Assembly (NCBI RefSeq): GCF_900167905.1
Contig: NZ_FUYZ01000009.1
Span: 1 to 64,000 of the forward strand
DNA: 64,000 bases
Direction: 5' to 3'
From: Soonwooa buanensis
GTDB lineage: Bacteria; Bacteroidota; Bacteroidia; Flavobacteriales; Weeksellaceae
The notes beneath the pieces were generated by a model, which saw nothing but the letters and a program-made list of their open reading frames with translations, searched no databases and was not told the DNA's origin. Numbering within the stretch: position 1 is the stretch's first letter; the number at the start of each line of letters is the position of its first letter. Positions 8,585 through 17,064 of the stretch are shown one piece after another. The position numbers and the translations under genes were made by a program.

Positions 8585-11500
8585 ATGAGTCAATTTAAAG
8601 AATATAAAAACCTAAACCTTAGCCAAGTTGCAGAAAATATTGCTGCTAACTGGAAGGAAAACGACACTTTCAAAAAATCTGTGGAAATCCGAGAAGGGCA
8701 TCCTGAATTCGTGTTTTACGAAGGGCCGCCATCTGCAAACGGACTTCCAGGCATTCACCACGTTATGGCGAGAGCGATTAAGGATATTTTTTGTCGTTTC
8801 CAAACGCAAAACGGAAAGCAGGTTTTCCGAAAAGCGGGTTGGGACACACACGGACTTCCTGTGGAATTGGGCGTTGAGAAAGAATTAGGCATCACCAAAG
8901 AAGATATCGGAAAGAAAATTTCCATTGAAGAATACAACCAAGCTTGTCGCAATGCGGTAATGCGTTATACGGACATTTGGAATGACCTTACCGAAAAAAT
9001 CGGTTACTGGGTAGATTTGGAAGATCCGTACATCACTTACGAACCAAAATATATGGAGTCGGTTTGGTGGTTGTTGAAGCAATTGTACAACAAAGATTTA
9101 TTGTACAAAGGTTATACAATTCAGCCATATTCGCCAAAAGCGGGAACTGGACTTTCTTCTCACGAGTTGAATCAACCAGGAACCTATCGCGATGTTTCGG
9201 ACACAACGGTTGTTGCTCAATTTAAAGTTAAAAAACTGTCTGAAAAAGTTGCTTCAAAAATCAAAGGTTATTCTTCGATTGAAGCTTGCGATATTGCAGA
9301 AAATACTTGTGGCGGCGCTTTGCATTGGGCAGAGTTCGACAATGAAAAAGAGCAACCTATCCATATTTTAGCTTGGACGACAACACCTTGGACTTTGCCT
9401 TCTAACACAGCATTGACGGTTGGTCCAAACATCGATTATGTTTTAGTAAAAACTTTTAATCAATATACTTTCGAACCGATAAATATTATCTTGGCGAAAG
9501 CTTTGGTAGCAAAACAATTCGGGAAGAAATTCGTAGAAGGAACAAACGAAGATTTTGCAAATTATGCGGCTGAATCCAAAACCATTCCTTACCAAGTTTT
9601 AGCAGAATTCAAAGGATCGGATTTGGTCGGAACAACTTATGAGCAATTGGTTCCTTGGTTTTTACCAGCTGAAAATCCAGAAAAAGCTTTTGTTGTAATT
9701 CCTGGAGATTTCGTGACAACGGAAGATGGAACGGGAGTTGTGCACACGGCGCCGACTTTTGGTGCAGATGATGCAAAAGTGGCTAAGGATGCTGGTGTTC
9801 CGCCGATGTTGGTGAAAGACGAAAACGACAATTTGGTGCCGTTGGTGGATTTGCAAGGTCGTTTCATTAAAGGTGAAAATGTCCCTGAATTATTTTCAGG
9901 AAAATATATTAAAAACGAATATTACGACGACGGAACGGCACCTGAGAAATCTTGGGATGTGGAATTAGCGATTTTGCTAAAAACCGAAAACAAAGCCTTC
10001 AAAGTTGAAAAATATGTCCACAGTTATCCGCATTGCTGGAGAACGGACAAGCCGGTTTTGTACTATCCGTTGGATTCTTGGTTCGTGAAAATGTCTTCAG
10101 TTAAAAACCGTTTGGTAGAATTAAACGAAACCATCAATTGGAAACCAAAATCTACTGGTGAAGGGCGTTTTGCGAATTGGTTAGAAAACGTAAACGATTG
10201 GAATCTTTCCCGTTCAAGATATTGGGGAATTCCGTTGCCGATTTGGAGAACTGAGGATTTAAAAGAAGAAATCATCATTGGTTCGGTTGAAGAATTATAT
10301 AATGAAATCGAAAAATCGATTGCTGCAGGTTTGATGACGGAAAATCCTTTTAAAGGTTTTGAAATCGGAAACATGGCGAAAGAGAATTACGAAATCATCG
10401 ACCTTCACAAAAATGTGGTGGACAAAATCGTTTTGGTATCAGCGTCTGGAAAAGCAATGAAGCGCGAAAGCGACCTAATCGACGTTTGGTTCGATTCTGG
10501 AGCGATGCCTTATGCACAATTGCATTATCCGTTTGAGAACAAAGCAATGATCGACGATAGAAAAGCCTATCCAGCAGATTTCATTGCAGAAGGTGTTGAC
10601 CAAACTCGTGGTTGGTTCTACACGCTACATGCGATTGCGACGACCGTTTTTGATTCGGTGGCTTATAAAAATGTAGTTTCTAACGGTTTAGTTTTAGACA
10701 AAAACGGACAAAAAATGTCGAAACGTCTAGGAAACGCCGTTGATCCTTTTGAAACGCTTTCCGTATATGGTCCCGATGCCACGCGTTGGTACATGATTTC
10801 GAATGCGAATCCTTGGGAAAACCTAAAATTCGATATCGAAGGAATTGATGAAGTTCGTAGAAAATTCTTCGGAACGCTTTACAACACCTACTCTTTCTTT
10901 GCTTTGTATGCGAATGTTGATGGATTTAATTATTCAGAAAAAGATGTTGAAAACAGACCAGAAATCGACCGTTGGATTTTATCCGAATTAAATCTTTTAA
11001 TTAAAGAAGTAAAAGCTTTCTACGAAGATTATGAGCCAACAAAAGTGGCAAGAGCAATCAATACGTTTGTGAATGATAATTTATCGAATTGGTATGTAAG
11101 ATTGTGTAGAAGACGTTTCTGGAAAGGCGATTACAGCGATGATAAAATTTCGGCTTACCAAACTTTATATACTTGTTTGGACACAATTGCAAAACTTTCG
11201 GCTCCGATTGCGCCATTCTTTATGGATCAATTGTACCAAGATTTGAATGCTGTAACTGGAAAAACAAACGGCGAATCTGTGCATTTAACGGACTTCCCAG
11301 TTGCTGATGAAAGCTTAATTGACACCGATTTGGTAGAAAAAACGCATTTGGCGCAACAAATTACGTCGATGGTTTTCTCATTAAGGAAGAAAGAAAATCA
11401 AAAAGTTCGTCAGCCGCTTCAAAAAGTGATGATTCCAGTTTTGGATGCAAAAACAGAAGCTCAAATCAATGCAGTTGCGGAACTAATTAAGCAAGAAGTA

Positions 11501-12061
11501 AACGTAAAAGAGCTTCAATTAATTAATGCTGAAGAAGCGTCACATTTAATTGTAAAACAAATCAAACCGAACTTTAAAGCTTTAGGAGCGAAGTTAGGAA
11601 AAGACATGAAAGCAGTTGCTGGAGAGATTTCTGCTTTCACAAGTGAGCAAATTGCAGATCTTGAAAAAACAGGAAAAGCTACAGTTTCTGGACACGAAAT
11701 CACGATTGACGATGTTGAAATTTTCACATCAGACATCCCAGGTTGGACGGTAGCAAGTGAAGGAAAAATCACTGTGGCATTAGATTTGACGTTAACGGAC
11801 GAATTGAAATCGGAAGGAATTGCAAGAGAATTCATCAACCGCGTTCAAAACCTTAGAAAAGACAAAGATTTTGAGCTAACGGATAGAATTAACATTTCTA
11901 TAGAAAACGATAATCCTTTCTTAGCTGACATCGAAAGAAATAAAGCTTATATCTCTGAAGAAGTTTTAGCAAATAATATTGTTACAGAAGCGATTTCTGA
12001 AAACTTCAACGAAATTGAGATAGATGAAGTTAAATTTAAAATAAAGGTAGAAAAAGTTTAA
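8585..12061 (+). CDS. ileS: isoleucyl-tRNA synthetase
   Basis: Class I aminoacyl-tRNA synthetase charging tRNA-Ile with isoleucine; cytoplasmic, 1158 aa. The HIGH-equivalent HHVM lies at 58-61 and KMSKR near residue 710. AWTTTPWTLPSN (about 265) marks the CP1 editing domain that hydrolyses Val-tRNA. Length and C-terminal extension fit the eukaryote-like type 2 IleRS, a form often tolerant of mupirocin, though resistance is only inferred. I use the ATG at 8585 (MSQFKEY); an in-frame TTG four codons upstream is less likely. Confidence 0.97.
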   Translation: MSQFKEYKNLNLSQVAENIAANWKENDTFKKSVEIREGHPEFVFYEGPPSANGLPGIHHVMARAIKDIFCRFQTQNGKQVFRKAGWDTHGLPVELGVEKELGITKEDIGKKISIEEYNQACRNAVMRYTDIWNDLTEKIGYWVDLEDPYITYEPKYMESVWWLLKQLYNKDLLYKGYTIQPYSPKAGTGLSSHELNQPGTYRDVSDTTVVAQFKVKKLSEKVASKIKGYSSIEACDIAENTCGGALHWAEFDNEKEQPIHILAWTTTPWTLPSNTALTVGPNIDYVLVKTFNQYTFEPINIILAKALVAKQFGKKFVEGTNEDFANYAAESKTIPYQVLAEFKGSDLVGTTYEQLVPWFLPAENPEKAFVVIPGDFVTTEDGTGVVHTAPTFGADDAKVAKDAGVPPMLVKDENDNLVPLVDLQGRFIKGENVPELFSGKYIKNEYYDDGTAPEKSWDVELAILLKTENKAFKVEKYVHSYPHCWRTDKPVLYYPLDSWFVKMSSVKNRLVELNETINWKPKSTGEGRFANWLENVNDWNLSRSRYWGIPLPIWRTEDLKEEIIIGSVEELYNEIEKSIAAGLMTENPFKGFEIGNMAKENYEIIDLHKNVVDKIVLVSASGKAMKRESDLIDVWFDSGAMPYAQLHYPFENKAMIDDRKAYPADFIAEGVDQTRGWFYTLHAIATTVFDSVAYKNVVSNGLVLDKNGQKMSKRLGNAVDPFETLSVYGPDATRWYMISNANPWENLKFDIEGIDEVRRKFFGTLYNTYSFFALYANVDGFNYSEKDVENRPEIDRWILSELNLLIKEVKAFYEDYEPTKVARAINTFVNDNLSNWYVRLCRRRFWKGDYSDDKISAYQTLYTCLDTIAKLSAPIAPFFMDQLYQDLNAVTGKTNGESVHLTDFPVADESLIDTDLVEKTHLAQQITSMVFSLRKKENQKVRQPLQKVMIPVLDAKTEAQINAVAELIKQEVNVKELQLINAEEASHLIVKQIKPNFKALGAKLGKDMKAVAGEISAFTSEQIADLEKTGKATVSGHEITIDDVEIFTSDIPGWTVASEGKITVALDLTLTDELKSEGIAREFINRVQNLRKDKDFELTDRINISIENDNPFLADIERNKAYISEEVLANNIVTEAISENFNEIEIDEVKFKIKVEKV

Positions 12062-12154
12062 AAATTGTTAATATTGCTTGTTTTTTTTGTAACAGTTTTA
12101 TAAATATTTTTTACTATCTTTAATTAATATAAAAAAACCAAATTATTTAAAGTT

Positions 12155-12541
12155 ATGAACATGGCAGAAGAGAAATTACGATATAGTGACGCCGACTTAC
12201 AAGAGTTTAAAAAACTGATTCAAGATAAAATAGATAAAGCAGAAAAAGATTTAAGTCTTATTAAAGAAAGTTTTATTAACGATCAAAATAACGGAACGGA
12301 CGATACGTCGCCGACTTTCAAAGCTTTTGAAGAAGGCGCAGAGACGCTAAGCAAAGAACAAAATGCGTTGTTAGCAGGAAGACAAGAGAAGTTTATCCGT
12401 GATCTGAAAAATGCGTTAATCAGAATACAAAACAAAACTTACGGGATTTGTCGTGTAACAGGAAAGTTAATCTCAAAAGAAAGATTAAAAGCTGTACCAC
12501 ACGCAACTTTGAGTATTGAAGCTAAAAATATGCAACGTTAA
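12155..12541 (+). CDS. TraR/DksA-family regulator
   Basis: 128-aa coiled-coil protein of the DksA/TraR family, which bind the RNA polymerase secondary channel. An N-terminal helical hairpin (about 10-85) precedes a YGICRVTGKL segment (about 102-111) where the zinc finger normally lies. Only one cysteine is present, so the classical Cys4 zinc site is absent. The start could be M1 or M3 (MAEEKL). It follows ileS by 93 nt and ends at a strong terminator. Confidence 0.85.
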   Translation: MNMAEEKLRYSDADLQEFKKLIQDKIDKAEKDLSLIKESFINDQNNGTDDTSPTFKAFEEGAETLSKEQNALLAGRQEKFIRDLKNALIRIQNKTYGICRVTGKLISKERLKAVPHATLSIEAKNMQR

Positions 12542-12598
12542 TCCAAAAACATTTGAGATTGTATAAACGATTATTTTCTTTAATTAAGTAATAATACA

Positions 12599-12626
12599 GG
12601 TTTACAAGAAATTGTAAACCTTTTTT
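12599..12626 (+). terminator. intrinsic terminator after the DksA-like gene
   Basis: Perfect 9-bp stem GGTTTACAA (12599-12607) / TTGTAAACC (12612-12620), GAAA loop, then six T. Confidence 0.93.
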
Positions 12627-12638
12627 GGTTATAAAGTC

Positions 12639-12881
12639 ATGATACTGGTTATCATCTTTCTTATTATTATCCTTATTTTTGCGTTTGTTTTTAAAGACAA
12701 GTTTAGCGCTTCAATTTCTAAACCAGAAGAAAAGTACATGAGCATCGATGACCGTTTTAATAATGATAAACGTGAGCGCGAAAAAGAAATTGACCAACTG
12801 CTAAGCAAAATTGGCGAAAACGGAATAGACGATCTAAGTCCTAGAGAACGAAAAAGACTAGACGAATTATCAAAAAAATAA
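12639..12881 (+). CDS. small membrane-anchored protein, DUF6576-like
   Basis: 80 aa. Residues 1-19 are one hydrophobic helix; the rest is charged and helical, with SIDDRFNNDKREREKEIDQL followed by DDLSPRERKRLDEL. This tail resembles the C-terminal DUF6576 region attached to rhomboid proteases in other Bacteroidota, here alone behind a single membrane anchor. The family link is from memory. First gene of a likely operon leading to lspA. Confidence 0.65.
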   Translation: MILVIIFLIIILIFAFVFKDKFSASISKPEEKYMSIDDRFNNDKREREKEIDQLLSKIGENGIDDLSPRERKRLDELSKK

Positions 12882-12895
12882 ATCCTAAATAAATA

Positions 12896-13087
12896 ATGGA
12901 ATCTATAATAGTACACACAAAAAATGCAATGGAGTTAGCGGCTCTTAAAAGTGTTTTGAAAGACATGAATATCGAGTTTGAAAAATTTCATACAAGAAAT
13001 CATTTTCACAATCAAAAAACGGTGAAGAAAATCAACGATAAAAAAGAGCAAAAAATCAATAGACCTAACAAGCCAAAAGGACAATAA
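12896..13087 (+). CDS. small basic protein, DUF2683-like
   Basis: 63 aa. MESIIVHTKN at the start and the ALKSVLKDMNIEFE helix recall DUF2683-type small proteins (a strand-helix unit that may bind partners). The C-terminal half is very basic (KKINDKKEQK...). Its stop overlaps the lspA start by one base (TAATG), so the two are translationally coupled. Function unknown. Confidence 0.6.
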   Translation: MESIIVHTKNAMELAALKSVLKDMNIEFEKFHTRNHFHNQKTVKKINDKKEQKINRPNKPKGQ

Positions 13088-13731
13088 TGAAGAAGATTGC
13101 ATTAATCACTTTATTGATTTTAATAATCGACCAAGCTTCAAAAATCTATATTAAAACACATTTCCATCTTGGCGAAAGTGTAGAAGTCTTTGGACTTAGC
13201 TGGTTTCGATTGACTTTTGTTGAGAATCCAGGCATGGCTTATGGACTGCATTTCGGAGGACTTTGGGGAAAATATACTTTGATCTTGTTAAGACTTGTCT
13301 TAGCTGGCGGGATGATTTTCCTTTTCAGAAAATGGTTAAAAGAAGGTGCGTCCAATTACCTCATCATTCCAATGGCCATGATTTTTGCAGGTGCAATTGG
13401 TAACGTTATCGACGGCATGTTTTACGGGATGATTTTCGATTCTGGAACGATGTACGAAGAAAGTATCGGCCGTTGGATTGACTACGACAGCGTATCAAAA
13501 CTAACGCCTTTCGGTGAAGGTTATTCGCACTTTATGCGTGGTTGTGTGGTCGACATGCTGCACTTCCCGTTGGTTGACACGACTTGGCCAGATTGGGTGC
13601 CTATATTTGGCGGTAAACATATTGAATTTTTCAAATATATCTTTAATGTAGCAGATTCTGCGATTACAGTTGGCGCTTTGTTCCTTTATATATTTAGAAA
13701 GAAAGCTTTCCCAAATGGTTTAGATTTTTAA
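13087..13731 (+). CDS. lspA: lipoprotein signal peptidase (signal peptidase II)
   Basis: Inner-membrane aspartyl protease that removes signal peptides from prolipoproteins after lipidation. 214 aa with four membrane helices; the two catalytic aspartates lie in GNVIDGMF (about 120) and FNVADSAIT (about 190), with ENPGMAYG near residue 56. The periplasmic insert between the aspartates is long, as in other Bacteroidota LspA proteins, which are larger than the 160-aa proteobacterial form. Coupled by a 1-nt overlap to the small gene upstream. Confidence 0.95.
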   Translation: MKKIALITLLILIIDQASKIYIKTHFHLGESVEVFGLSWFRLTFVENPGMAYGLHFGGLWGKYTLILLRLVLAGGMIFLFRKWLKEGASNYLIIPMAMIFAGAIGNVIDGMFYGMIFDSGTMYEESIGRWIDYDSVSKLTPFGEGYSHFMRGCVVDMLHFPLVDTTWPDWVPIFGGKHIEFFKYIFNVADSAITVGALFLYIFRKKAFPNGLDF

Positions 13732-13799
13732 ATTAAAATTTTTGAAAAGCAATAAATAAATCTTATTTTTAAAATTCGATTAAATGATACGAGTTTAGA

Positions 13800-14441
13800 A
13801 TGAAAATTTTCAAGAAAATATTAAATACAGGACTGATACTCATCGTAGTATCAGCCCTTTTTGTTTGGTGGTCCAACACAACGATAGAAAGCGACACCGA
13901 AGCTTATAATTCGTTTAATATTAATGATATTCCGAAGGAGAAAGTTGGTCTTGTACTTGGCACTGGAAAAACGCTAGCGAATGGTCAACCAAATCTTTAT
14001 TTCAATTACAGGATCGAGGCTGCTGTAGAATTATACAAGGCAGGAAAAGTCCAATATTTCATCGTAAGTGGTGACAATTCTAAAAAGAACTACAACGAAC
14101 CCGAAGATATGAAGTTGGCTTTAATGGAAAAAGGTGTCCCCGAAAATCATATTTTTGAAGACTTTGCTGGCTTCCGAACTTTGGATTCTGTAGTTAGAGC
14201 AAAAGAAATTTTCGGTCAAAAAGAACTCGTTATCATTTCGCAAAAATTCCATAATCAACGCGCGGTTTTTCTAGCGCAACAAAACGGAATGACGGCTTAT
14301 GGCTACAACGCAAAAGATGTCAACAAAGCGATGGGCTTCAAAACCAATCTTAGAGAAAAGTTTGCGAGAGCCAAAGTCTATTGGGATATGTTCTTTGGTG
14401 TGGAGCCGAAATTCGGAGGAGAAAAGATTCAGATTCCGTAA
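13800..14441 (+). CDS. sanA: SanA/YdcF-like DUF218 envelope protein
   Basis: 213 aa: one N-terminal membrane helix (about 6-24), then a DUF218 domain with GLVLGTGK, YRIEAAVELY, FIVSGDN, a PEDMK segment, and the TLDSVVRAKEIF helix. E. coli SanA is an inner-membrane protein affecting envelope permeability to vancomycin; the biochemical activity is unknown. A strong hairpin overlaps codons 11-19 (see findings). It follows lspA by 68 nt and may be read through from it. Confidence 0.82.
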   Translation: MKIFKKILNTGLILIVVSALFVWWSNTTIESDTEAYNSFNINDIPKEKVGLVLGTGKTLANGQPNLYFNYRIEAAVELYKAGKVQYFIVSGDNSKKNYNEPEDMKLALMEKGVPENHIFEDFAGFRTLDSVVRAKEIFGQKELVIISQKFHNQRAVFLAQQNGMTAYGYNAKDVNKAMGFKTNLREKFARAKVYWDMFFGVEPKFGGEKIQIP

Positions 14442-14545
14442 TTTACCATTCGACATTTCAAAATTACCGTTCATCATTTATAACCATAATTGCTGATCAT
14501 GAGATATTATATTTGTTTAAGAAAAACCTCAAAAAACAAAATATC

Positions 14546-14611
14546 ATGGTCACACTAATCATCGAAATCGCTGTTAAAATCATAGATTTTATCACACAAT
14601 TTTTCGCTTAA
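14546..14611 (+). CDS. 21-residue amphipathic peptide
   Basis: ATG at 14546, TAA at 14609-14611. The peptide is almost entirely hydrophobic except T3, E7, K11, D14, T17 and Q18, a 3/4 periodicity that puts all polar residues on one face of a helix. Shape and length resemble phenol-soluble modulins or short membrane-active peptides, though there is no sequence evidence for homology. It sits 24 nt upstream of two small membrane proteins and a LytS/LytTR pair on the same strand. Possible -7 box TATATTTG at 14508-14515. Expression is unproven; the ORF is short enough to arise by chance. Confidence 0.45.
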   Translation: MVTLIIEIAVKIIDFITQFFA

Positions 14612-14635
14612 TATTTTTTAAACCAAAACAAAAAA

Positions 14636-14896
14636 ATGAATAAAAAACCAAACTACTCAGAGATGCCAACTGAGGAATTGCAAATATTACGTGACAAACA
14701 AAAGAAGATCTGGACTACTTTTGCTAGCATTTGGATCGTCATACTTTTGGTGTATTTAGGAATTAACATCTACAAAGGTTTTGAAAAATTTAATTTCCCA
14801 GCGTCGATTCCTATTTTTATTCTCCCAATTACGTTGTTGCCGATCTACACGACCTTTGCGACAATGGATAAAGAATTAAAAAGTAGAAAAAAATAA
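14636..14896 (+). CDS. small two-helix membrane protein A
   Basis: 86 aa. A soluble N-terminus with the motif MPTEELQILRDKQKK, then two membrane helices (about 29-47 and 58-76) and a charged tail. The MPTEEL / LSNEEL N-terminal pattern and topology are shared with the next gene, so the two are likely paralogues. Homologues are sometimes named 'redox-active disulfide protein', but there is no cysteine here and that name should not be carried over. Likely operon with the LytS-type kinase downstream (gaps of 2, 24 and 3 nt). Confidence 0.7.
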   Translation: MNKKPNYSEMPTEELQILRDKQKKIWTTFASIWIVILLVYLGINIYKGFEKFNFPASIPIFILPITLLPIYTTFATMDKELKSRKK

Positions 14897-14898
14897 AT

Positions 14899-15144
14899 AT
14901 GTCAGACATCGATTATACAACTCTTAGCAACGAAGAATTGTTAAAAGCTAAGAAAACTTTAAAGTCTACGAAAATCCTTAATTCGGTTTTAATTGGCTTC
15001 ATGGTAGGCGTAGCGGTTTTTGCCTATTGGAAGAAAGGCTTTGGGTTTGCTTTTATTTTTCCTGTGTTTTTAGGCTACTTACTTTATAAAGCTTCGAAAA
15101 AAACTGAAATCCTAGAAGCAGAACTAAAAAAAAGAAATCTCTAG
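14899..15144 (+). CDS. small two-helix membrane protein B
   Basis: 81 aa, same plan as the preceding gene: LSNEELLKAKKTLKST N-terminus, membrane helices at about 28-45 and 48-65, and a charged tail ending KKRNL. Two nucleotides separate it from the upstream paralogue and 24 nt from the histidine kinase. Small two-helix membrane proteins often accompany LytS/LytTR systems in Bacteroidota; a role as sensor accessory or output is an inference. Confidence 0.7.
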   Translation: MSDIDYTTLSNEELLKAKKTLKSTKILNSVLIGFMVGVAVFAYWKKGFGFAFIFPVFLGYLLYKASKKTEILEAELKKRNL

Positions 15145-15168
15145 AGCAAGTAAAAAATAAGATTAAAC

Positions 15169-16260
15169 ATGAAACTCTTAAGTAATTGGCGTTATCACCT
15201 TTTCACGATTGTATTTTTTGTGTGTATTATTTTCTTCTTTTTGACTTTTAGAAAATTAATATTCACAGAACTTTACGGCGGCAAAGATTTTCAAATGTTT
15301 TGGGTGTTCGAGCTTTTCCTTTGCGTTGTATCGCTGTACATTATATCCAACATTACTGTTTTTATTTTAGAAAAAATAGAACATTTTGGACTTCTAAAAC
15401 CCAAAACCATCATCATATTATTTGCCGGTTTGTTTCTATGCCACATTGCTTTTCAGGGAACATTTTGGCCAATTTTACAAGAATCGCAAGATTACTTTAT
15501 TCCCAAAAAATATCATTATAATTTTACTGAAAAAATGGTATTTGATAAGCGTTTGGTTAATTATTTTTATTTCTTTTTTATATCCGTAACGTGGCTGGTT
15601 TTCATCTACGCCTACAAGATTTATGAGATGAATCAAAATGAACTGAAGCATAAACTCACCATCGAAAAAAATTTAAAAGAAGCCAATCTCAACACGTTGA
15701 AAGGACAGATTAATCCTCATTTTATTTTTAATAGCCTTAACAACATCCGAGGTCTTGTACAAGAAGATCCGCAAAAAACGAAAGAAATGATTACGCGACT
15801 TTCCGAGTTATTGCGATCGTCACTTCTATCAGGGAAAAGTAATTTTGTGCCGTTAGAACAGGAAGTGGAAACGGTTGAAAATTTTTTAGAAATTTCTAAA
15901 ATCCAATACGAAGAACGTCTTAGCTACGACATCGATATTCCAAAAGAGCATTATCGTTATTATGTTCCGCCAATGATTTTGCAAATGTTGGTCGAAAACG
16001 CTGTTAAACATGGGATTTCTGTTTTAAAAGATGGTGGTTCTATTTTGGTTAAATCTTATGAAAACGCAGACACTTTTAATCTTTTAGTTAAAAATTCTGG
16101 CCAACTCAACACGTCCGAAAAAGGAACGCAAATCGGAATTAAAAATATTGAAGAACGTCTAAAACTATTGTACGACAACCAAGCTAATTTTAGTCTAAAA
16201 GAAGAACACAACGAGGTTATTGCCCACATCAGCATAAAAAAAGATGTTTTGAAAAGTTAA
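15169..16260 (+). CDS. LytS-family sensor histidine kinase
   Basis: 363-aa inner-membrane kinase: four membrane helices in residues 10-155, then a His_kinase (LytS/YehU-type) domain. The phosphoacceptor is the His in QINPHFIFNSLNNI (about residue 184); the ATP-binding region starts at ENAVKHGI (about 278) with an IGIKNIEERL G-box. Partner of the LytTR regulator 3 nt downstream. Upstream co-directional genes are two small membrane proteins and the 21-aa peptide. The stimulus is unknown. Confidence 0.93.
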   Translation: MKLLSNWRYHLFTIVFFVCIIFFFLTFRKLIFTELYGGKDFQMFWVFELFLCVVSLYIISNITVFILEKIEHFGLLKPKTIIILFAGLFLCHIAFQGTFWPILQESQDYFIPKKYHYNFTEKMVFDKRLVNYFYFFFISVTWLVFIYAYKIYEMNQNELKHKLTIEKNLKEANLNTLKGQINPHFIFNSLNNIRGLVQEDPQKTKEMITRLSELLRSSLLSGKSNFVPLEQEVETVENFLEISKIQYEERLSYDIDIPKEHYRYYVPPMILQMLVENAVKHGISVLKDGGSILVKSYENADTFNLLVKNSGQLNTSEKGTQIGIKNIEERLKLLYDNQANFSLKEEHNEVIAHISIKKDVLKS

Positions 16261-16263
16261 AAT

Positions 16264-16986
16264 ATGATGAAAATAAAAGCCATAATTGTTGAAGATTCTC
16301 GTCTTGCACGCAACGAACTGAAAGAACTTCTCGAAGCTCACCAAGAAATTGAATTGCTTGCAGAAGCAGAAAATGCCGATGTTGCCGAACAATTAATAAA
16401 AGAACTAAAACCAGACCTCATCTTTTTGGACATCCAACTTCCAGGACGCGATGGTTTTCAGCTTTTAGAAATGTTGGACGATGTACCGATGGTGGTTTTC
16501 ACAACGGCTTTTGATGAATTCGCTATTAAATCGTTTGAATATAATGCGCTCGATTATCTTCTAAAACCTATCAATCCGAAACGCCTGAACCAAGCTTTAG
16601 AAAAAGTGATTGATAAACTAAATGAACAAGCCGAAAAGCGCGAGAAGAAATTAGATTTTGATGATCAGATTTTTATTAAAGAAGGTGAAAAATGTTGGAT
16701 GGTTCGTATTTCGGAAATTTATCTTTTTGAGGTGGAAGGTAATTACACCAAAGTATTTTTTAGAAACGAAAAAGCAACACTTTCTAAATCGCTTAACCTC
16801 ATCGAAAAAAAATTGCCTCCAGAAAAATATTTCCGAGCCAATCGTAACACGATTATCAATGTAAGTTTTATCCAGAATATCGAGCCTTGGTTCAGCGGAA
16901 ATCTCATGGTGAAACTCCCTAACAACAACGATGTCGAAATATCGCGCCGACAAGCTGTCATTTTTAAAGAAACTTTCGGAATCTAA
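16264..16986 (+). CDS. LytTR-family response regulator
   Basis: 240 aa. Receiver domain 1-120 with acidic ED near residue 10, phosphoacceptor Asp in LIFLDIQLPG (about 57), T in VVFTTAFDEF and K in YLLKPI. LytTR DNA-binding domain from about 138 (FIKEGEKCWMV, FEVEGNYTKVFF, RANRNTIINV). Functions with the kinase 3 nt upstream. Start could be M1 or M2. Ends at a bidirectional terminator. Confidence 0.95.
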   Translation: MMKIKAIIVEDSRLARNELKELLEAHQEIELLAEAENADVAEQLIKELKPDLIFLDIQLPGRDGFQLLEMLDDVPMVVFTTAFDEFAIKSFEYNALDYLLKPINPKRLNQALEKVIDKLNEQAEKREKKLDFDDQIFIKEGEKCWMVRISEIYLFEVEGNYTKVFFRNEKATLSKSLNLIEKKLPPEKYFRANRNTIINVSFIQNIEPWFSGNLMVKLPNNNDVEISRRQAVIFKETFGI

Positions 16987-17003
16987 ACCGATTCTAATAA
17001 TAC

Positions 17004-17032
17004 AAAAAACCGTCGTAAAGACGGTTTTTTGT
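17004..17032 (+). terminator. bidirectional terminator between LytTR and HAF genes
   Basis: AAAAAACCGTC / GACGGTTTTTT around a GTAAA loop (17015-17019). It serves the plus-strand regulator and, through the leading A-run, the convergent HAF-repeat gene. Confidence 0.9.
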
Positions 17033-17064
17033 TACCTAACTTAAAATATAATATGAAAAAGCAA

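Noticed and set aside
8612-11838. Several minus-strand ORFs of 60-107 aa inside ileS
   Set aside because: All are shadows of the ileS reading frame; no independent promoter or family motif.
14463-14492. Possible LytTR-type direct repeat (ACCGTTCAT and ACCATAATT) before the 21-aa ORF
   Set aside because: The start-to-start spacing is about 16-17 nt instead of the usual 21-22, and the two half sites share few bases.
14636-15144. Naming the two small membrane proteins as redox-active disulfide proteins
   Set aside because: Neither contains a cysteine, so the label would be a propagated misannotation.
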